A stretch of 64,000 nucleotides of DNA, from assembly GCF_002742385.2 (NCBI RefSeq), contig NZ_MJBI02000001.1:744001-808000 (forward strand), read 5' to 3'. The position numbers were made by a program, and so were the translations under genes. Source of the stretch: Macrococcoides goetzii. Its GTDB lineage: Bacteria > Bacillota > Bacilli > Staphylococcales > Staphylococcaceae. Below the pieces are notes generated by a model. The model worked only from the letters and a program-made list of their open reading frames with translations, made no database searches and was not told the DNA's origin. This document shows, in pieces, positions 1 through 10,462 of the stretch (positions are counted from its first letter, which is position 1; every line of letters begins with the position of its first letter).

Positions 1-719
1 TGTCCATCAAAGCTTTCAGCAACGTTTACTGCATCCTGACCGGTCATTGAATCAACAACGAGCATTATTTCATCAGGTTTCGCTACTTCTTTGACATCTA
101 CAAGTTCCTGCATCAACTTTTCATCAATATGCAGTCGACCTGCAGTATCAATAATCACAAAATCAAGATGTTCCTCTTTTGCATGTTGCAATGCGCGTTC
201 TGTAATTTCAGCAGGTGATACTTGATCTCCTAAAGTAAATACTGGTATATCGATTTGTTTACCAACTGTTTGTAATTGCTGGATTGCTGCTGGTCTATAA
301 ATATCACAGGCAACAAGTAAAGGTTTTTTATTATATTTCTTTCTCATTAATAGTGCAAGTTTCCCTGCAGTTGTTGTTTTACCTGCCCCTTGCAAACCGA
401 CCATCATAACTACTGTCGGTGGTTTTTTACTCATATTAATTTGAGTGTTTTCTCCGCCCATCAGCGTTGTTAACTCATCTTGTACAATCTTAATGACTTG
501 TTGTCCAGGTGTTAAAGAACTCATAACATCTGAACCCAGCGCGCGTTCAGAAACAGTTGCAACGAACTGCTTTACAACTTTAAAGTTAACGTCTGCCTCA
601 AGCAATGCTAAACGTACTTCACGCATCATTACTTTTATATCCGCTTCAGTAACTTTACCTTTTCCTTTAATTTTCTGCATTGTAGCCTGGAGTCGATCTG
701 ATAATCCTTCAAAAGCCAT
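1..719 (-). CDS. ffh: Signal recognition particle GTPase Ffh (N-terminal part, cut by window edge)
   Basis: This is the protein subunit of the signal recognition particle. It binds signal peptides on ribosomes and docks with FtsY at the membrane. Only about 239 N-terminal residues lie in the window; the C-terminal M domain runs off base 1. Visible are the helical N domain (starts MAFEGLSDRLQ), the P-loop GLQGAGKTTT and the DTAGR motif of the SRP GTPase family. The start is the ATG at 719, preceded by a GGGGG-type ribosome site. It lies 12 nt after ylxM, the usual Firmicute order ftsY-ylxM-ffh. Identification is certain. Confidence 0.97.
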   Translation of the reverse strand, partial: MAFEGLSDRLQATMQKIKGKGKVTEADIKVMMREVRLALLEADVNFKVVKQFVATVSERALGSDVMSSLTPGQQVIKIVQDELTTLMGGENTQINMSKKPPTVVMMVGLQGAGKTTTAGKLALLMRKKYNKKPLLVACDIYRPAAIQQLQTVGKQIDIPVFTLGDQVSPAEITERALQHAKEEHLDFVIIDTAGRLHIDEKLMQELVDVKEVAKPDEIMLVVDSMTGQDAVNVAESFDG

Positions 720-731
720 ACAATGACCCCC

Positions 732-1073
732 TTATTCTATTTTCTGTAGTGCTTCAATATATTGATTAATCTTTTCTTTATTAATTGTTTCCTTTGCTAA
801 CTCTGATTGAATACTACTGATTAATTGTTGTCTTTCTTCAAACTTTCCATATAAGCCTAGACGCGTCTCATATTCTTCTAATAATTCGTCAGTACGTCTA
901 ATATTATCATAAACAGCCTGACGTGACACATTAAAAGTTTCTGCAATTTCAGAAAGTGATTCATCCAGTAAGTAATAACGCTCCAAATAATTGCGCTGTT
1001 TATCAGTTAATAATGACTGATAAAAATCAAACAAATAATTCATACGCATCGTTTTAACTAAATCACTACTCAT
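732..1073 (-). CDS. ylxM: YlxM, SRP-associated helix-turn-helix protein
   Basis: A small protein (113 aa) of the UPF0122/YlxM family, a helical sigma-region-4-like fold that in Gram-positives associates with and stimulates the SRP pathway. The HTH-like segment is [20 protein letters not shown], followed by a basic, coiled C-terminus. An upstream in-frame ATG at 1082 is possible, but AAAGGA sits directly on it; the same AAAGGA is 8 nt before the ATG at 1073, so 1073 is preferred. That start overlaps the ftsY stop by 8 nt, implying translational coupling between ftsY, ylxM and ffh. Confidence 0.9.
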   Translation of the reverse strand: MSSDLVKTMRMNYLFDFYQSLLTDKQRNYLERYYLLDESLSEIAETFNVSRQAVYDNIRRTDELLEEYETRLGLYGKFEERQQLISSIQSELAKETINKEKINQYIEALQKIE

Positions 1074-2331
1074 CTCGAGCATCCTTTAATACTTCTGCTG
1101 CTTTATTTTCTTCTTCTGTAGATTGTTCAATCATATCAGCAAATAATCCGTATACATAACTTTCTGCATCGAACGGTTGCAAATCATCCAGCTTTTCTCC
1201 TAGTCCGACAAACTTAACAGGAATGTGTAATTCATTACGGATAGCAAGTACGATACCACCTTTTGCGGTACCATCTAATTTAGTTAACACGATACCTGAC
1301 ACATCTGTTACTTCTTTAAAAGCTTTCGCTTGAACTAAAGCATTTTGTCCGGTCGTTGCATCAAGTGCTAATAATACTTCATGGGGTGCACCTGGTACTG
1401 CTTTTGATAATACTTTCTTCACTTTTTCAAGCTCTGTCATTAAGTTCGCTTTATTTTGCAAACGACCTGCCGTATCACAAATTAAAATGTCTGCGCCACG
1501 GTTCTTCGCAGCATTTACTGCATCATACATAACAGCCGCTGGATCTGATCCTTCTTTCTGTTTAATGACTTCGACACCAACACGGTCTCCCCATACTTGT
1601 AATTGTTCAATGGCTCCGGCACGGAAAGTGTCTCCTGCTGCAAGCATTACTTGTTTACCTTGCGCTTTATAGCGGTGTGCGAGCTTACCGATTGTTGTCG
1701 TTTTACCAACACCGTTTACCCCAACCATTAAAATAACCGTTAACTCGCCTTCCTGAATATTCATCTTTTGAAGTTCATCGTCTTCCTGCTCGTAAATTTC
1801 TACAATTTTTTCAACGATAACTTCACGTAAATCTGCAGTTTCAGTGATATTCTGGCGTTTCGCTTCCATACGTAATGATTCTACAAGTTCCATCACTGTA
1901 TTAAATCCAACGTCGGCTTGAATTAACATTTCTTCTAATGCCTCGAAGAAATCTTCATCTACTGTACGATACATCGCTAACAGATCATTTAATTTATTCT
2001 GGAAGTTTTCACGAGATTTCTCTAAACCTTCACGGAATTTCGCACCTAGTTGTTGTGATTCCCATTCTTCGAACTCTTCTATAGAAATTAAATCATCATC
2101 TTCAAAGTCAAATTCCCATCCGTTGGATTGCTTTTTTGGCTGTGACTTCGTTTGTTGCTTGGGTTGCTCAAATACATCAACAGGTTTATGGTCGAACGTC
2201 TTCGTTTGACTCTCACTTTGAGGATCGATATCCTGCGTGCCGATATCATCTAAAGGCTGCAAGTCATCTTGCATATCTTTCGGTTCCTCTTTTGCGACGA
2301 ATCTATCTTTAAGTTTCTTAAAAAAACTCAT
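1066..2331 (-). CDS. ftsY: SRP receptor GTPase FtsY
   Basis: The membrane-associated SRP receptor (421 aa). It forms a GTPase heterodimer with Ffh and delivers translating ribosomes to SecYEG. About the first 100 residues form a long acidic, glutamine-rich A domain (many DDL, EEFEEWE stretches), the membrane- and translocon-binding part. The NG domain follows, with P-loop [15 protein letters not shown] and the TKLDG guanine-specificity motif. The ATG shares one base with the smc stop codon (TAATG), so translation is coupled to smc. Length and order are normal for staphylococci. Confidence 0.97.
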   Translation of the reverse strand: MSFFKKLKDRFVAKEEPKDMQDDLQPLDDIGTQDIDPQSESQTKTFDHKPVDVFEQPKQQTKSQPKKQSNGWEFDFEDDDLISIEEFEEWESQQLGAKFREGLEKSRENFQNKLNDLLAMYRTVDEDFFEALEEMLIQADVGFNTVMELVESLRMEAKRQNITETADLREVIVEKIVEIYEQEDDELQKMNIQEGELTVILMVGVNGVGKTTTIGKLAHRYKAQGKQVMLAAGDTFRAGAIEQLQVWGDRVGVEVIKQKEGSDPAAVMYDAVNAAKNRGADILICDTAGRLQNKANLMTELEKVKKVLSKAVPGAPHEVLLALDATTGQNALVQAKAFKEVTDVSGIVLTKLDGTAKGGIVLAIRNELHIPVKFVGLGEKLDDLQPFDAESYVYGLFADMIEQSTEEENKAAEVLKDARDE

Positions 2332-5300
2332 TATTTAGTCAGCTCCTTTAGTTTTTTATCATCTAAATCTTTTAAATTTACGCTCACAAGCTGTGTAATA
2401 CCAGAATTTTGCATTGTTACACCGTAAAGACGATCACTTTTTTCCATTGTTCCTTTTCGATGCGTAATAACGATAAACTGCGTTTCATGTGTTAAAGTAT
2501 TCAGGAAATCAGCAAAACGATTAACGTTTGCTTCATCAAGTGCCGCTTCTACTTCATCTAGTATAACAAATGGCGCGCTTCTTGCCTGTAAAATTGAGAA
2601 TAATAATACAATCGCAGTCAGCGCCCGTTCCCCACCTGACAAAAGACTTAAATTTTGACGTCGTTTCCCTGGTGGTTCAACAAATATATCGATACCCGCA
2701 GTCAGTACATCTTCACTTGTAAGTTGTAATAATCCAGTACCACCACCAAATAACTGTTTAAATATACGTTCGAATGCATGAGATACAGTTTCAAACGTTT
2801 CCATAAAACGAACAGAAACTGTATCATCCATTTCATGAATAATCGATTCTAAATTTGCTTTCGCTTCTAATAAGTCAGCTTCCTGATTTATTAAAAATTC
2901 ATAACGTTCACCGACTGCCTTATATTGCTCAATCGCATTTAAATTAACATTACCGAGTTCTTCGATAGAAATCTTCGTTAAACGAACTCGCTTGCGTAGA
3001 TGTTCTAAATCGGTCTGGAAGACATCGTCAACACCGAGCGTTTCCCAAACATAATCTTTTGCTGCTTCAAATGTCATTTGATATTGCTCAAGTAAATGAT
3101 TAATTAGGTTGTCCAGCAGAACATTTAATCTGGAATGCTTCCCTTTTAATTCACCTACTCCATTCTCAATACCACTAATCTGACGCAATAATTCATTATA
3201 TTCTTTATCCATATTATCAATGGATGATGCAAGTTCAGATAAATTTTCATCTTCAGTCTGCATACGCGACTCAATTGCTAATTTTTCTTCAGATAATGTT
3301 CTTAATGTTTCTTCTTTAGCAATAATCTCCTGCTCAACAGCTGCTACATTTATTTGATTTGCATCCAGATGAAGGGCATCTATTTCTGCTTGTATATCTT
3401 TGATTTGAGCTATACGTTCATTTAATATATCAGTCTGATGCGTAATATTTGTTGTTAATACTGCAAGTTCATTTTTCGAATCATTAATATTATCATTTAA
3501 TTTTTTTTCAATTGACTTCTTGTCGGTCGCATTATTATTAAAATTTTGAATACGTGTATTTAAATTAACCAGTTCTAATTCGATTGCCTTTATCGTTTCG
3601 CGATGCACTTTAATAAGCTGTTGTCTAGAAGCAATGTATTCAGACTCTTTCATTAATGATTCCACTTCTTCATGCATCAATTTTAGTCGGCGTTCTTTTG
3701 CAGTTGCTTCTTCTAATGACAATTTCAGTTGATGCACATCATCACGCAATGTTTCGCCATCAATACGCAACTGGTTCACTTTCATTTCTTCAGTTGTTAT
3801 CATTTCTGATAAAGTATCAACCTGTTTTTTTAGTTGCTCTGTAGATGCTCTAAATTCTGCAAGTTGATTTGTTATCACTTGTAAATCATTTCGTGCTGTT
3901 AAAGCTTGCGTCGGTTTATTTTTACTTCCTCCAGACATTGATCCGCCTGGATTAACAATATCCCCATCTAATGTTACGATACGATATTTATATCCAATTG
4001 CTTTCGCAATATCATTAGCATGCTTCAAAGTATCACAAACAAGTACATTTCCTGATACATTATCAATAATTGATTGATACGTTTGCTCTGTTTGAATCAG
4101 TTCATTCAGAGTATTAATAAAACCTGGCATATTGTTTACCATTTGACGGACTTCATGTGTGATTAATCTCGGTTTAATCACTGAGAGCGGTAAAAATGTT
4201 GCTCTGCCATACTTTTTATCGCGTAAAAATTGAATTGCTGCACGTCCCGCCTGTTCATCATCTACGATAATATGTTGTAAGCTAGCACTAAGTGCACTAT
4301 CTAACGCATCATTATATTGTGCATCTATTTCAATGACATCTAATACAGTAGTGTGGATGCCATTTAATTGATCTTTATGCTTTAACAACATACGGACACC
4401 TTGATAATACCCTTGATACTCTTCCTGCATTAATGTTAAGCGTTCTCTTTTACGCTCTAAATCTTCAATATAACGGCGTGCTTGTGAATATTTTTCCCGC
4501 GCGGTATTATATTCTGCTTTTCTGGTTTCTATATGAGAAAGTGCCCGTTTATAATCTTCTCGCAATTTATCAAGGTCATTTGTCTTGGATATAATTGTAT
4601 TGTTCAAATGTCCTATTGTATGCTGAATCGCTTCAAAGTCTTGTTCTACATTATTATTGACAGTTTGTTGTTTCGATTGTTTCTGATTAAATTGCTCGAC
4701 TTCTTTTTCAATAAGTTTTATTTCATTCGACAGTGCAGTTTGCTCGCTTAACTTTTCATAATAGCTATCACGTGTTTCTTCAATCAACGTTTCAATATCT
4801 GAATCCAGTTCTGCTAATTCCTTTTGTTGCGTTTTTAATTGACGGTCTAACGCTTTCTTACTCACCGATAAAGTTTGAATCTTCGCTTCAATTTCTTCTT
4901 TTCTTGCTAATTCATTTGTTAACTGTTCATTATATTTTTTTAAACGTTCGTTTCGTTTCGCTGAAGATTCATTCTGGTTGCTTAAACGTTCTTTTAGAAC
5001 GTTTACCTGACCGATATATCGTTCAATTTGTTCAGTCGTTGAGAGAAGCGATTGGTTCAAAGTATGAATGCTTTCCTGAAGTGTTTTTCTTTCTGATTTA
5101 TGATGTGATAACCTTTCATTAATACGCTCACTTTTTTCTTTTTTAAACTGAATCAAACCATTAAATTCATTGATTTCATTTTCATATTTCGTAAAGTCTT
5201 GTCGCGTCGTTTCAATATCAGCAATTGTCACTTGTATATCAGCATCTTTCATTTCTTCAGAAAGTGCTAAATATTCTTCAGCGATACTGGCTTCAATCTT

Positions 5301-5918
5301 TAATGGTTCCACTCTATCTTTTAGGTCGTAAATGATATCATGAACACGCAGCAAATTATTATTCGTATCTTCGAGTTTGGATTCTGTTTCTTTTTTGCGT
5401 TTTTTATACTTTAATACACCAGCCGCTTCTTCAATTAATTGTCTGCGTTCTTCTGGTTTTGCGTTTAATACTTGATCGACTTTACCTTGTGAAATCATGC
5501 TGAATGCATCTCGTCCTAGTCCACTATCCAAAAATAATTCCGTTACATCTTTAAGACGACTTTTTTGTTTATTTAATAAATATTCACTATCACCATTACG
5601 ATATAATTTACGTGTTACTTCTACAATATCAGCATCTATGTTTAACATGCGTTTGTGATTATCCATCGTAAGTGTAACTTCAGCATAATTTTGTGGCTTT
5701 CTATCCTGTGCACCGGAGAATATTACATCTTCCATCTTCGCGCCACGTAAACTCTTTGCTGATTGTTCACCTAACACCCATTTAATTGCATCCGTAATGT
5801 TACTTTTTCCTGAACCGTTTGGTCCAACTATTGCTGTTACACCCGAATCGAAATTAACAGTTGTCTTATCTGCAAATGATTTAAAGCCATATGCAGAGAC
5901 TTGTTTCAAATAAACCAT
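2331..5918 (-). CDS. smc: Chromosome segregation ATPase SMC
   Basis: The SMC subunit of the bacterial condensin (1195 aa), which with ScpA and ScpB compacts and segregates the chromosome. The N-terminal ATPase half has Walker A GPNGSGKS at residues 32-39. Two long coiled-coil arms flank a globular hinge at roughly residues 510-670 (glycine-rich segment GGSMSGGSKN at its end). The C-terminal half has the ABC signature LSGGERALTA and the Walker B segment FVILDEVEAALDE. The gene starts 1 nt after the rnc stop and overlaps ftsY by one base, so rnc-smc-ftsY-ylxM-ffh looks like one operon. Confidence 0.98.
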   Translation of the reverse strand: MVYLKQVSAYGFKSFADKTTVNFDSGVTAIVGPNGSGKSNITDAIKWVLGEQSAKSLRGAKMEDVIFSGAQDRKPQNYAEVTLTMDNHKRMLNIDADIVEVTRKLYRNGDSEYLLNKQKSRLKDVTELFLDSGLGRDAFSMISQGKVDQVLNAKPEERRQLIEEAAGVLKYKKRKKETESKLEDTNNNLLRVHDIIYDLKDRVEPLKIEASIAEEYLALSEEMKDADIQVTIADIETTRQDFTKYENEINEFNGLIQFKKEKSERINERLSHHKSERKTLQESIHTLNQSLLSTTEQIERYIGQVNVLKERLSNQNESSAKRNERLKKYNEQLTNELARKEEIEAKIQTLSVSKKALDRQLKTQQKELAELDSDIETLIEETRDSYYEKLSEQTALSNEIKLIEKEVEQFNQKQSKQQTVNNNVEQDFEAIQHTIGHLNNTIISKTNDLDKLREDYKRALSHIETRKAEYNTAREKYSQARRYIEDLERKRERLTLMQEEYQGYYQGVRMLLKHKDQLNGIHTTVLDVIEIDAQYNDALDSALSASLQHIIVDDEQAGRAAIQFLRDKKYGRATFLPLSVIKPRLITHEVRQMVNNMPGFINTLNELIQTEQTYQSIIDNVSGNVLVCDTLKHANDIAKAIGYKYRIVTLDGDIVNPGGSMSGGSKNKPTQALTARNDLQVITNQLAEFRASTEQLKKQVDTLSEMITTEEMKVNQLRIDGETLRDDVHQLKLSLEEATAKERRLKLMHEEVESLMKESEYIASRQQLIKVHRETIKAIELELVNLNTRIQNFNNNATDKKSIEKKLNDNINDSKNELAVLTTNITHQTDILNERIAQIKDIQAEIDALHLDANQINVAAVEQEIIAKEETLRTLSEEKLAIESRMQTEDENLSELASSIDNMDKEYNELLRQISGIENGVGELKGKHSRLNVLLDNLINHLLEQYQMTFEAAKDYVWETLGVDDVFQTDLEHLRKRVRLTKISIEELGNVNLNAIEQYKAVGERYEFLINQEADLLEAKANLESIIHEMDDTVSVRFMETFETVSHAFERIFKQLFGGGTGLLQLTSEDVLTAGIDIFVEPPGKRRQNLSLLSGGERALTAIVLLFSILQARSAPFVILDEVEAALDEANVNRFADFLNTLTHETQFIVITHRKGTMEKSDRLYGVTMQNSGITQLVSVNLKDLDDKKLKELTK

Positions 5919-5919
5919 A

Positions 5920-6645
5920 TTACGCTCCTGCCATCAGAATTGCTAACGCATCCTGCGCCGCTTTCTGTTCTGATTCTTTCTTCGTTCTTCCGCTTCCGAT
6001 ACCTAAACGCTCACCTTCGATACAGACAACCGAAGTAAACGTTTTAAAGTGTGCTGGACCTTCTTCACTAATCAATTGATATGTCACCTGAACATTTTTC
6101 GTCTTATGAATATATTCCTGTAAAAATGTCTTATGATCTAATATGCCTTCAATTAAGTCTTCAGTAATATTCGGAAAAATAAACTGATTGAAAAACTTTA
6201 ACGTTGCATCATATCCTAAATCTAAATATAATGCACCAACGAAAGCCTCAAATACGTCAGCAATTAATGACGGACGGGTTCTGCCACCAGTTTTTTCTTC
6301 TCCTTTACCAAGAAGGATCAATTGATCAAATCCTAATTGTTTCGCAAATGTCACAAGTGAAGGTTCACATACGATTGCTGCACGTAACTTCGTTAATTTA
6401 CCCTCTGGTAAATGACTGTGCTCTTTGTATAAATATTGTGAGACCATCAATTCTAACACCGCATCACCTAAAAATTCTAAACGTTCGTTATCATTCACTT
6501 TATCTAGTTTAAAATCATTGATGAAACTAGAATGTGAAAACGCCTGCGTATAAATCGTGATGTCTTGAGGTACAATATCCAGCATTTCAAACGTTATGTT
6601 AATTTTTTTCTTAAACTTCTCAATAATTGCTAGTCTTTTGTTCAT
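5920..6645 (-). CDS. rnc: Ribonuclease III
   Basis: A double-stranded RNA endonuclease (241 aa) that processes rRNA precursors and structured mRNAs. The N-terminal catalytic domain carries the signature NERLEFLGDAVLEL with metal-binding acidic residues, and the C-terminal dsRNA-binding domain ends with GSGRTKKESEQKAAQDALA. The reading frame stays open 183 nt further upstream, but that extension is hydrophobic, crosses a terminator-like sequence and lacks a ribosome site. The ATG at 6645 follows AAAAGGAGGA at ideal spacing and gives the normal family length, so it is the start. Confidence 0.97.
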   Translation of the reverse strand: MNKRLAIIEKFKKKINITFEMLDIVPQDITIYTQAFSHSSFINDFKLDKVNDNERLEFLGDAVLELMVSQYLYKEHSHLPEGKLTKLRAAIVCEPSLVTFAKQLGFDQLILLGKGEEKTGGRTRPSLIADVFEAFVGALYLDLGYDATLKFFNQFIFPNITEDLIEGILDHKTFLQEYIHKTKNVQVTYQLISEEGPAHFKTFTSVVCIEGERLGIGSGRTKKESEQKAAQDALAILMAGA

Positions 6646-6723
6646 TTTTTTCCTCCTTTTCAGGTTACACTCTTTATATTTTACGTTAAAACGATTTATA
6701 AAAAAAGCAATATATGAGATTTC

Positions 6724-6753
6724 TAAAAAAAAGGATAGACATAAGCTTATCCC
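6724..6753 (-). terminator. Rho-independent terminator-like hairpin before rnc
   Basis: On the minus strand GGATA and TATCC form a short stem that ends in a run of eight T residues. It is the second of two terminator-like structures between acpP and rnc. The stem is short, so it may act mainly as a backup for the longer hairpin at 6801-6859. Confidence 0.5.
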
Positions 6754-6800
6754 TCTTCTGTTTAACAGATTAAACGGCGAAACAAAAGTTGCCCCTACGA

Positions 6801-6889
6801 CAAAAACCGAACTAAGACTATAAATCAAAGAGTGATTTATTAGTTTTGTCCGGTTTTTGCTTGTGGCAGAACACTTCTGTCCCAGCCTC
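6801..6889 (-). repeat. Long imperfect hairpin plus GAGGCTGGGACAGAAG motif, probable acpP terminator
   Basis: Nested inverted repeats are visible: CAAAAACCG (6801) with CGGTTTTTG (6851), AACTAA with TTAGTT, and TAAATCA with TGATTTA around the loop AAGAG at 6828-6832. Read in the acpP direction it ends in CGGTTTTTG, suiting a terminator. On the acpP side, 6874-6889 reads GAGGCTGGGACAGAAG on the minus strand. That resembles a motif I recall as widely repeated between genes in staphylococcal chromosomes; this link is from memory and unchecked. It probably marks the end of the fapR-acpP operon. Confidence 0.6.
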
Positions 6890-6898
6890 TTCCTACGA

Positions 6899-7132
6899 TT
6901 AAGCTTCTAAAGATTCAATGTATTTAACTGCATCACCAACTGTGTTGATTTTTTCAGCTTCTTCATCCGGAATTTCCATTCCAAATTGATCTTCTAATTC
7001 CATTACTAATTCAGCGATATCTAAAGAATCAGCACCTAAATCATCTTTAAATGAAGCATTTTCAGTAACTTTATCCGCATCAACGCCTAAGCGATCAACG
7101 ATGATTTCTTTTACTTTGTCGAAGTTTTCCAT
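6899..7132 (-). CDS. acpP: Acyl carrier protein
   Basis: A small acidic carrier (77 aa) that holds growing fatty acyl chains on a 4'-phosphopantetheine arm. The modified serine is Ser36 in the motif [10 protein letters not shown]. An in-frame GTG at 7141 overlaps the ribosome site AAGGAGGT; the ATG at 7132 is 7 nt downstream of it, so 7132 is the start and gives the usual 77-residue length. It is the last gene of the fapR-plsX-fabD-fabG-acpP run, 40 nt after fabG. Confidence 0.97.
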   Translation of the reverse strand: MENFDKVKEIIVDRLGVDADKVTENASFKDDLGADSLDIAELVMELEDQFGMEIPDEEAEKINTVGDAVKYIESLEA

Positions 7133-7172
7133 GTGTTTCACCTCCTTAAAATATCCTATATTATTTTACCCC

Positions 7173-7907
7173 TTAGTTCATAAACATGCCACCATTTACA
7201 TGTAATGTCTGACCCGTGATATATTTTGCTTTATTACTTGCAAGAAAGCTCACTGCCTCAGCAATATCATTCACTTCACCAAGTGTACCAAGTGGAATTT
7301 GCTGTTTCATACCTTCTACTAAATCTGCACCTAATTTATCTGTCATATCACTTACAATAAAGCCAGGAGCTACAGCATTTACTCGCACGCCACGACTAGC
7401 AAACTCACGAGCAAATGTTTTCGTTAAACCTTCAACACCTGCTTTACTTGCAACATAGTTCGCTTGTCCGGCATTACCCAAAGCACCAACAACACTACTC
7501 ATATTAATAATGACGCCTGATCGTTGCTTAAGCATTTGTCGTGTTACCGATTGCACAACGTTAAATACACCTTTTAAATTTGTCGCAATAACATCATCAA
7601 AATCTTCACTTTTCATACGCATTGTTAAATTGTCACGTGTTATCCCTGCATTATTGACAACGACATCAATTGAACCAAAAGTTTCAATTGCAATACGTAC
7701 CATTTCTTTAACTTCTTCAGCATCACTGACATTCGCTTTAACAGCAATCGCTTTTTGTCCTAATGCTTCAATCTTTGCAACAACCGCTTCTGCACGTTCC
7801 TGATTACCTGAATAGTTCACGAGAACATCGAATCCATCTTCAGCAAGTTTAATTGCAGTTGCTTCACCTATTCCTCTTGAACTTCCTGTTACAATTGCTA
7901 ATGCCAT
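7173..7907 (-). CDS. fabG: 3-oxoacyl-ACP reductase FabG
   Basis: The NADPH-dependent ketoreductase of the type II fatty acid elongation cycle (244 aa), a short-chain dehydrogenase. The cofactor motif GSSRGIGEA is at the N-terminus, NNAG is in the middle, and the catalytic Ser and Tyr-x-x-x-Lys appear in NMSSVVG and YVASK. The ATG at 7907 has GAGGTGA upstream and lies inside the fabD end (10-nt overlap), showing tight translational coupling. Confidence 0.97.
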   Translation of the reverse strand: MALAIVTGSSRGIGEATAIKLAEDGFDVLVNYSGNQERAEAVVAKIEALGQKAIAVKANVSDAEEVKEMVRIAIETFGSIDVVVNNAGITRDNLTMRMKSEDFDDVIATNLKGVFNVVQSVTRQMLKQRSGVIINMSSVVGALGNAGQANYVASKAGVEGLTKTFAREFASRGVRVNAVAPGFIVSDMTDKLGADLVEGMKQQIPLGTLGEVNDIAEAVSFLASNKAKYITGQTLHVNGGMFMN

Positions 7908-8809
7908 GACTTCACCTCATTGATTTGTTCAAGTGTATCCACTTGTAACGTATTTGTATTTCTATATATCTTTCGCACTAATCCAGATAATACTTTTCCT
8001 GGACCTACCTCTATAAATGTATCTGCATTTTGTGCTAGCAAATATTCTATAGAAGCGGTAAACTCAACTGGAGAATACAATTGTTTCACTAAATTTGCTT
8101 TGATTTCGTCTTTATCTGTTACAGGTAATGCTGTCACATTCTGGATAACTGGAATTGATGCATCACTAAAATCAATTGTATCTAAAAATGCACTAAACTC
8201 ACTTTCAATAACTTTCATTAAGCTTGAATGAAACGGACCCGTAACATTTAAAGGAATAATCTTCTTTATTTGATGCTCTGCTTTCGCTTCAACTAATTTA
8301 TCGATCAATGTCTTATGACCTGCAACGACGATTTGGCCAGGACAATTTAAATTTGCAATATCTATCTTTTCATTGTCATTTGATAAACTTTGACATACTT
8401 TTTCGATAATGTCTCGGTCTGTCCCCATTATCGCTGCCATTGAACCAACGCCCGGAGGAAATGCAGACTGCATCAATTGACCACGTTTGCGTACGATTCG
8501 CACAGCATCTATCGGTGAAATGACTTCTGCTGCAACAAGTGCTGCATATTCACCTAAACTATGGCCAATTACATAATCAGCGTTTAACTGCGCAAGTTTC
8601 AGTGCAGCTATACTATGCATGACGATTGCAGGTTGTGTATTTTCTGTCTCAGCTAATTTTTCTCCACTCTCCATGATTGCAATAATATCTTCATCAAGAA
8701 CTGCATTTAAGTCATTTAATAATGACTTACCTGTTGGATCATTATAGATATCATTTGCCATTCCAGTGTACTGCGAGCCTTGTCCAGGAAACATCAATAC
8801 TTTACTCAT
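7898..8809 (-). CDS. fabD: Malonyl-CoA:ACP transacylase FabD
   Basis: Moves malonyl groups from CoA to ACP to feed fatty acid synthesis (303 aa). The GQGSQ motif is at the N-terminus, the nucleophile elbow [10 protein letters not shown] has Ser84, and the catalytic His is in GPFHSSLM. It overlaps plsX by 8 nt and fabG by 10 nt, in line with one polycistronic message under FapR. Confidence 0.97.
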   Translation of the reverse strand: MSKVLMFPGQGSQYTGMANDIYNDPTGKSLLNDLNAVLDEDIIAIMESGEKLAETENTQPAIVMHSIAALKLAQLNADYVIGHSLGEYAALVAAEVISPIDAVRIVRKRGQLMQSAFPPGVGSMAAIMGTDRDIIEKVCQSLSNDNEKIDIANLNCPGQIVVAGHKTLIDKLVEAKAEHQIKKIIPLNVTGPFHSSLMKVIESEFSAFLDTIDFSDASIPVIQNVTALPVTDKDEIKANLVKQLYSPVEFTASIEYLLAQNADTFIEVGPGKVLSGLVRKIYRNTNTLQVDTLEQINEVKSWH

Positions 8810-9785
8810 CTGTTCCTACCTCTTTCGTCAATGTTGATACGACATCTTCTTCAACGGCAATTCGAGCCTGACGCAGTGCATTATAAATCGCAACTTTATC
8901 GCTAGATCCGTGTGCCTTTATTACAAGACCATTCACACCAAACAATACAGCTCCACCATACTCAGAATAATCCATCTTACCTTTTAGTTTTGCCAAATCG
9001 TTCTTTATAATTGCTGTTGCGAGTTTATTTTTAGTACTGCTTGTTAACGTTTGTTTTAACATTTTAAAAATATTGTTAGCCGTACCTTCTAGTGTTTTTA
9101 ATATGATATTTCCGGTAAAACCATCTGTTACGACGATATCTGCCGTGCTATTCAATAGCGTTTTAGGCTCTACATTACCAATAAAATTTATTGTATTTTC
9201 AGCTTTTAGTAATGCAAATGTTTCTTTCGTCAATGTATTTCCTTTTTTATCTTCAGTGCCAATATTGGCTAATCCAATGGTCGGATTAGCGATTTTACGA
9301 TTTGCTTTCGCATAGATATTTGCCATCTTTGCATATTGTACTAGATGTTCAGGTTTTGCATCAGCATTTGCTCCCATATCAAGTAACATAAAGCCTTTAT
9401 TATCAATCGTCGGCATCGTCATGGCTAAGGCTGGACGCTCTATGCCTTTAATACGGCCAACAATAAATAAACCTGCTGACATTAATGCACCAGTATTACC
9501 TGCAGAAACACATGCATCAGCTGTTTTTAACTTAACGGCTTCTGCAGCACGTACCATCGATGCATCTTTCTTCCTGCGTACTGAACGTACCGGTTCATCA
9601 TCCATCGTAATTTGTTCTGAACAAGCAATAAATTTAAAATTATCATGTTTAATCGTGTTATATTCTGGTAAGCCATATCCCTGAATCTCAACATCATTAA
9701 ACGCTTTTAAGAAAAGTTCAATACCATCCAATACAGCTTGAGGGGCATCGTCTCCACCCATCAAATCAACTGCTATTTTAATCAT
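8802..9785 (-). CDS. plsX: Phosphate acyltransferase PlsX
   Basis: Converts acyl-ACP to acyl-phosphate, the donor used by PlsY to start phospholipid synthesis (327 aa). The protein begins with the family pattern [13 protein letters not shown] and has the glycine-rich [10 protein letters not shown] and DGFTGNI segments. Acyl-phosphate is also the product of the FakA fatty acid kinase encoded at 14841, so both entry routes to phospholipids lie in this window. It overlaps the fapR end by 8 nt. Confidence 0.97.
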   Translation of the reverse strand: MIKIAVDLMGGDDAPQAVLDGIELFLKAFNDVEIQGYGLPEYNTIKHDNFKFIACSEQITMDDEPVRSVRRKKDASMVRAAEAVKLKTADACVSAGNTGALMSAGLFIVGRIKGIERPALAMTMPTIDNKGFMLLDMGANADAKPEHLVQYAKMANIYAKANRKIANPTIGLANIGTEDKKGNTLTKETFALLKAENTINFIGNVEPKTLLNSTADIVVTDGFTGNIILKTLEGTANNIFKMLKQTLTSSTKNKLATAIIKNDLAKLKGKMDYSEYGGAVLFGVNGLVIKAHGSSDKVAIYNALRQARIAVEEDVVSTLTKEVGTDE

Positions 9786-10350
9786 TTATCTCATCCTCAC
9801 CTGTATAATACATTTCAAATTGTCCGGTAAATACCGTCGTCTGTTTAACTGTACTTACAACTTCGATTTTAGCACGTTTATTTCCTTTCGAGATAACGGT
9901 AGCTTTCGTAATGACACGATCTCCTAGCTTTACAGGTTTCTTAAAATTAATTTCACTCTTAGCTGTAAGTGCTAATTCGTCGTTAATCACAGCTACACAT
10001 AATGAATTAGCTTGTGCAAATAAGTAATGTCCACGTGCAATCTTATTTCTATAAAATACGTGTTCGTCTTTTATATCAAGTATAGAGATAGCAGATTTAT
10101 CAAGTTCCAGATCTATGACTTCACCAATAATTTCATCTAATGGTAATGCACGTACCTCGTCTCGCTGTTTTACTGCTACATCTTTAATACGTTCGCGTAG
10201 TTCCGGAATATTTTGTTCTAATCGATCTAATCTAATTGTCTGGATACTCACATTGAGATCACGACTCAAGTCTTCATCGGTTAAAAATGGGTCTTCATTA
10301 AGTCTTTTCGTGAGTTCTGACTGACGTTCTTTTTTATTTAATTTTTTCAT
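9778..10350 (-). CDS. fapR: Fatty acid biosynthesis repressor FapR
   Basis: The malonyl-CoA-responsive transcription factor (190 aa) that represses fatty acid and phospholipid synthesis genes. The N-terminal third is a helix-turn-helix ([21 protein letters not shown]). The rest is a hot-dog fold related to thioesterases that binds malonyl-CoA. It heads the fapR-plsX-fabD-fabG-acpP operon, and a FapR-like operator lies just upstream, as expected for autoregulation. The start at 10350 begins [10 protein letters not shown]. Confidence 0.96.
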   Translation of the reverse strand: MKKLNKKERQSELTKRLNEDPFLTDEDLSRDLNVSIQTIRLDRLEQNIPELRERIKDVAVKQRDEVRALPLDEIIGEVIDLELDKSAISILDIKDEHVFYRNKIARGHYLFAQANSLCVAVINDELALTAKSEINFKKPVKLGDRVITKATVISKGNKRAKIEVVSTVKQTTVFTGQFEMYYTGEDEIND

Positions 10351-10364
10351 ATATACAAATCCTT

Positions 10365-10419
10365 TTAGTAGTTGGTCTTAGTACTAGTAAATATAACATA
10401 ACTGTTATTTTAACTGCAA
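10365..10419 (-). promoter_or_regulatory. fapR operon promoter with FapR-like operator
   Basis: On the minus strand a -35 like TTGCAG (10419-10414) is 18 nt from an extended -10, TGTTATATT (core 10395-10390). Just downstream, 10365-10390 holds inverted TTAGTA and TACTAG half sites, resembling the TTAGTA...TACTAA pattern recalled for FapR operators. An operator over the start site would allow repression. The match to the exact FapR consensus was not tested. Confidence 0.6.
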
Positions 10420-10432
10420 CTTTTTATACGAA

Positions 10433-10461
10433 AAAAGACCAGACTTAAATGTCTGATCTTT
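10433..10461 (-). terminator. Terminator after the sortase gene
   Basis: AAGACCAGAC and GTCTGATCTT form a stem around the loop TTAAAT with one mismatch. On the minus strand it ends in CTTTTTT. It follows the srtA stop directly and separates it from the fapR promoter. Confidence 0.85.
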
Positions 10462-10462
10462 A

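Noticed and set aside
6646-6828. 61-residue N-terminal extension of RNase III
   Set aside because: It lacks a ribosome site, crosses a terminator-like hairpin and exceeds the family length; the ATG at 6645 has AAAAGGAGGA.
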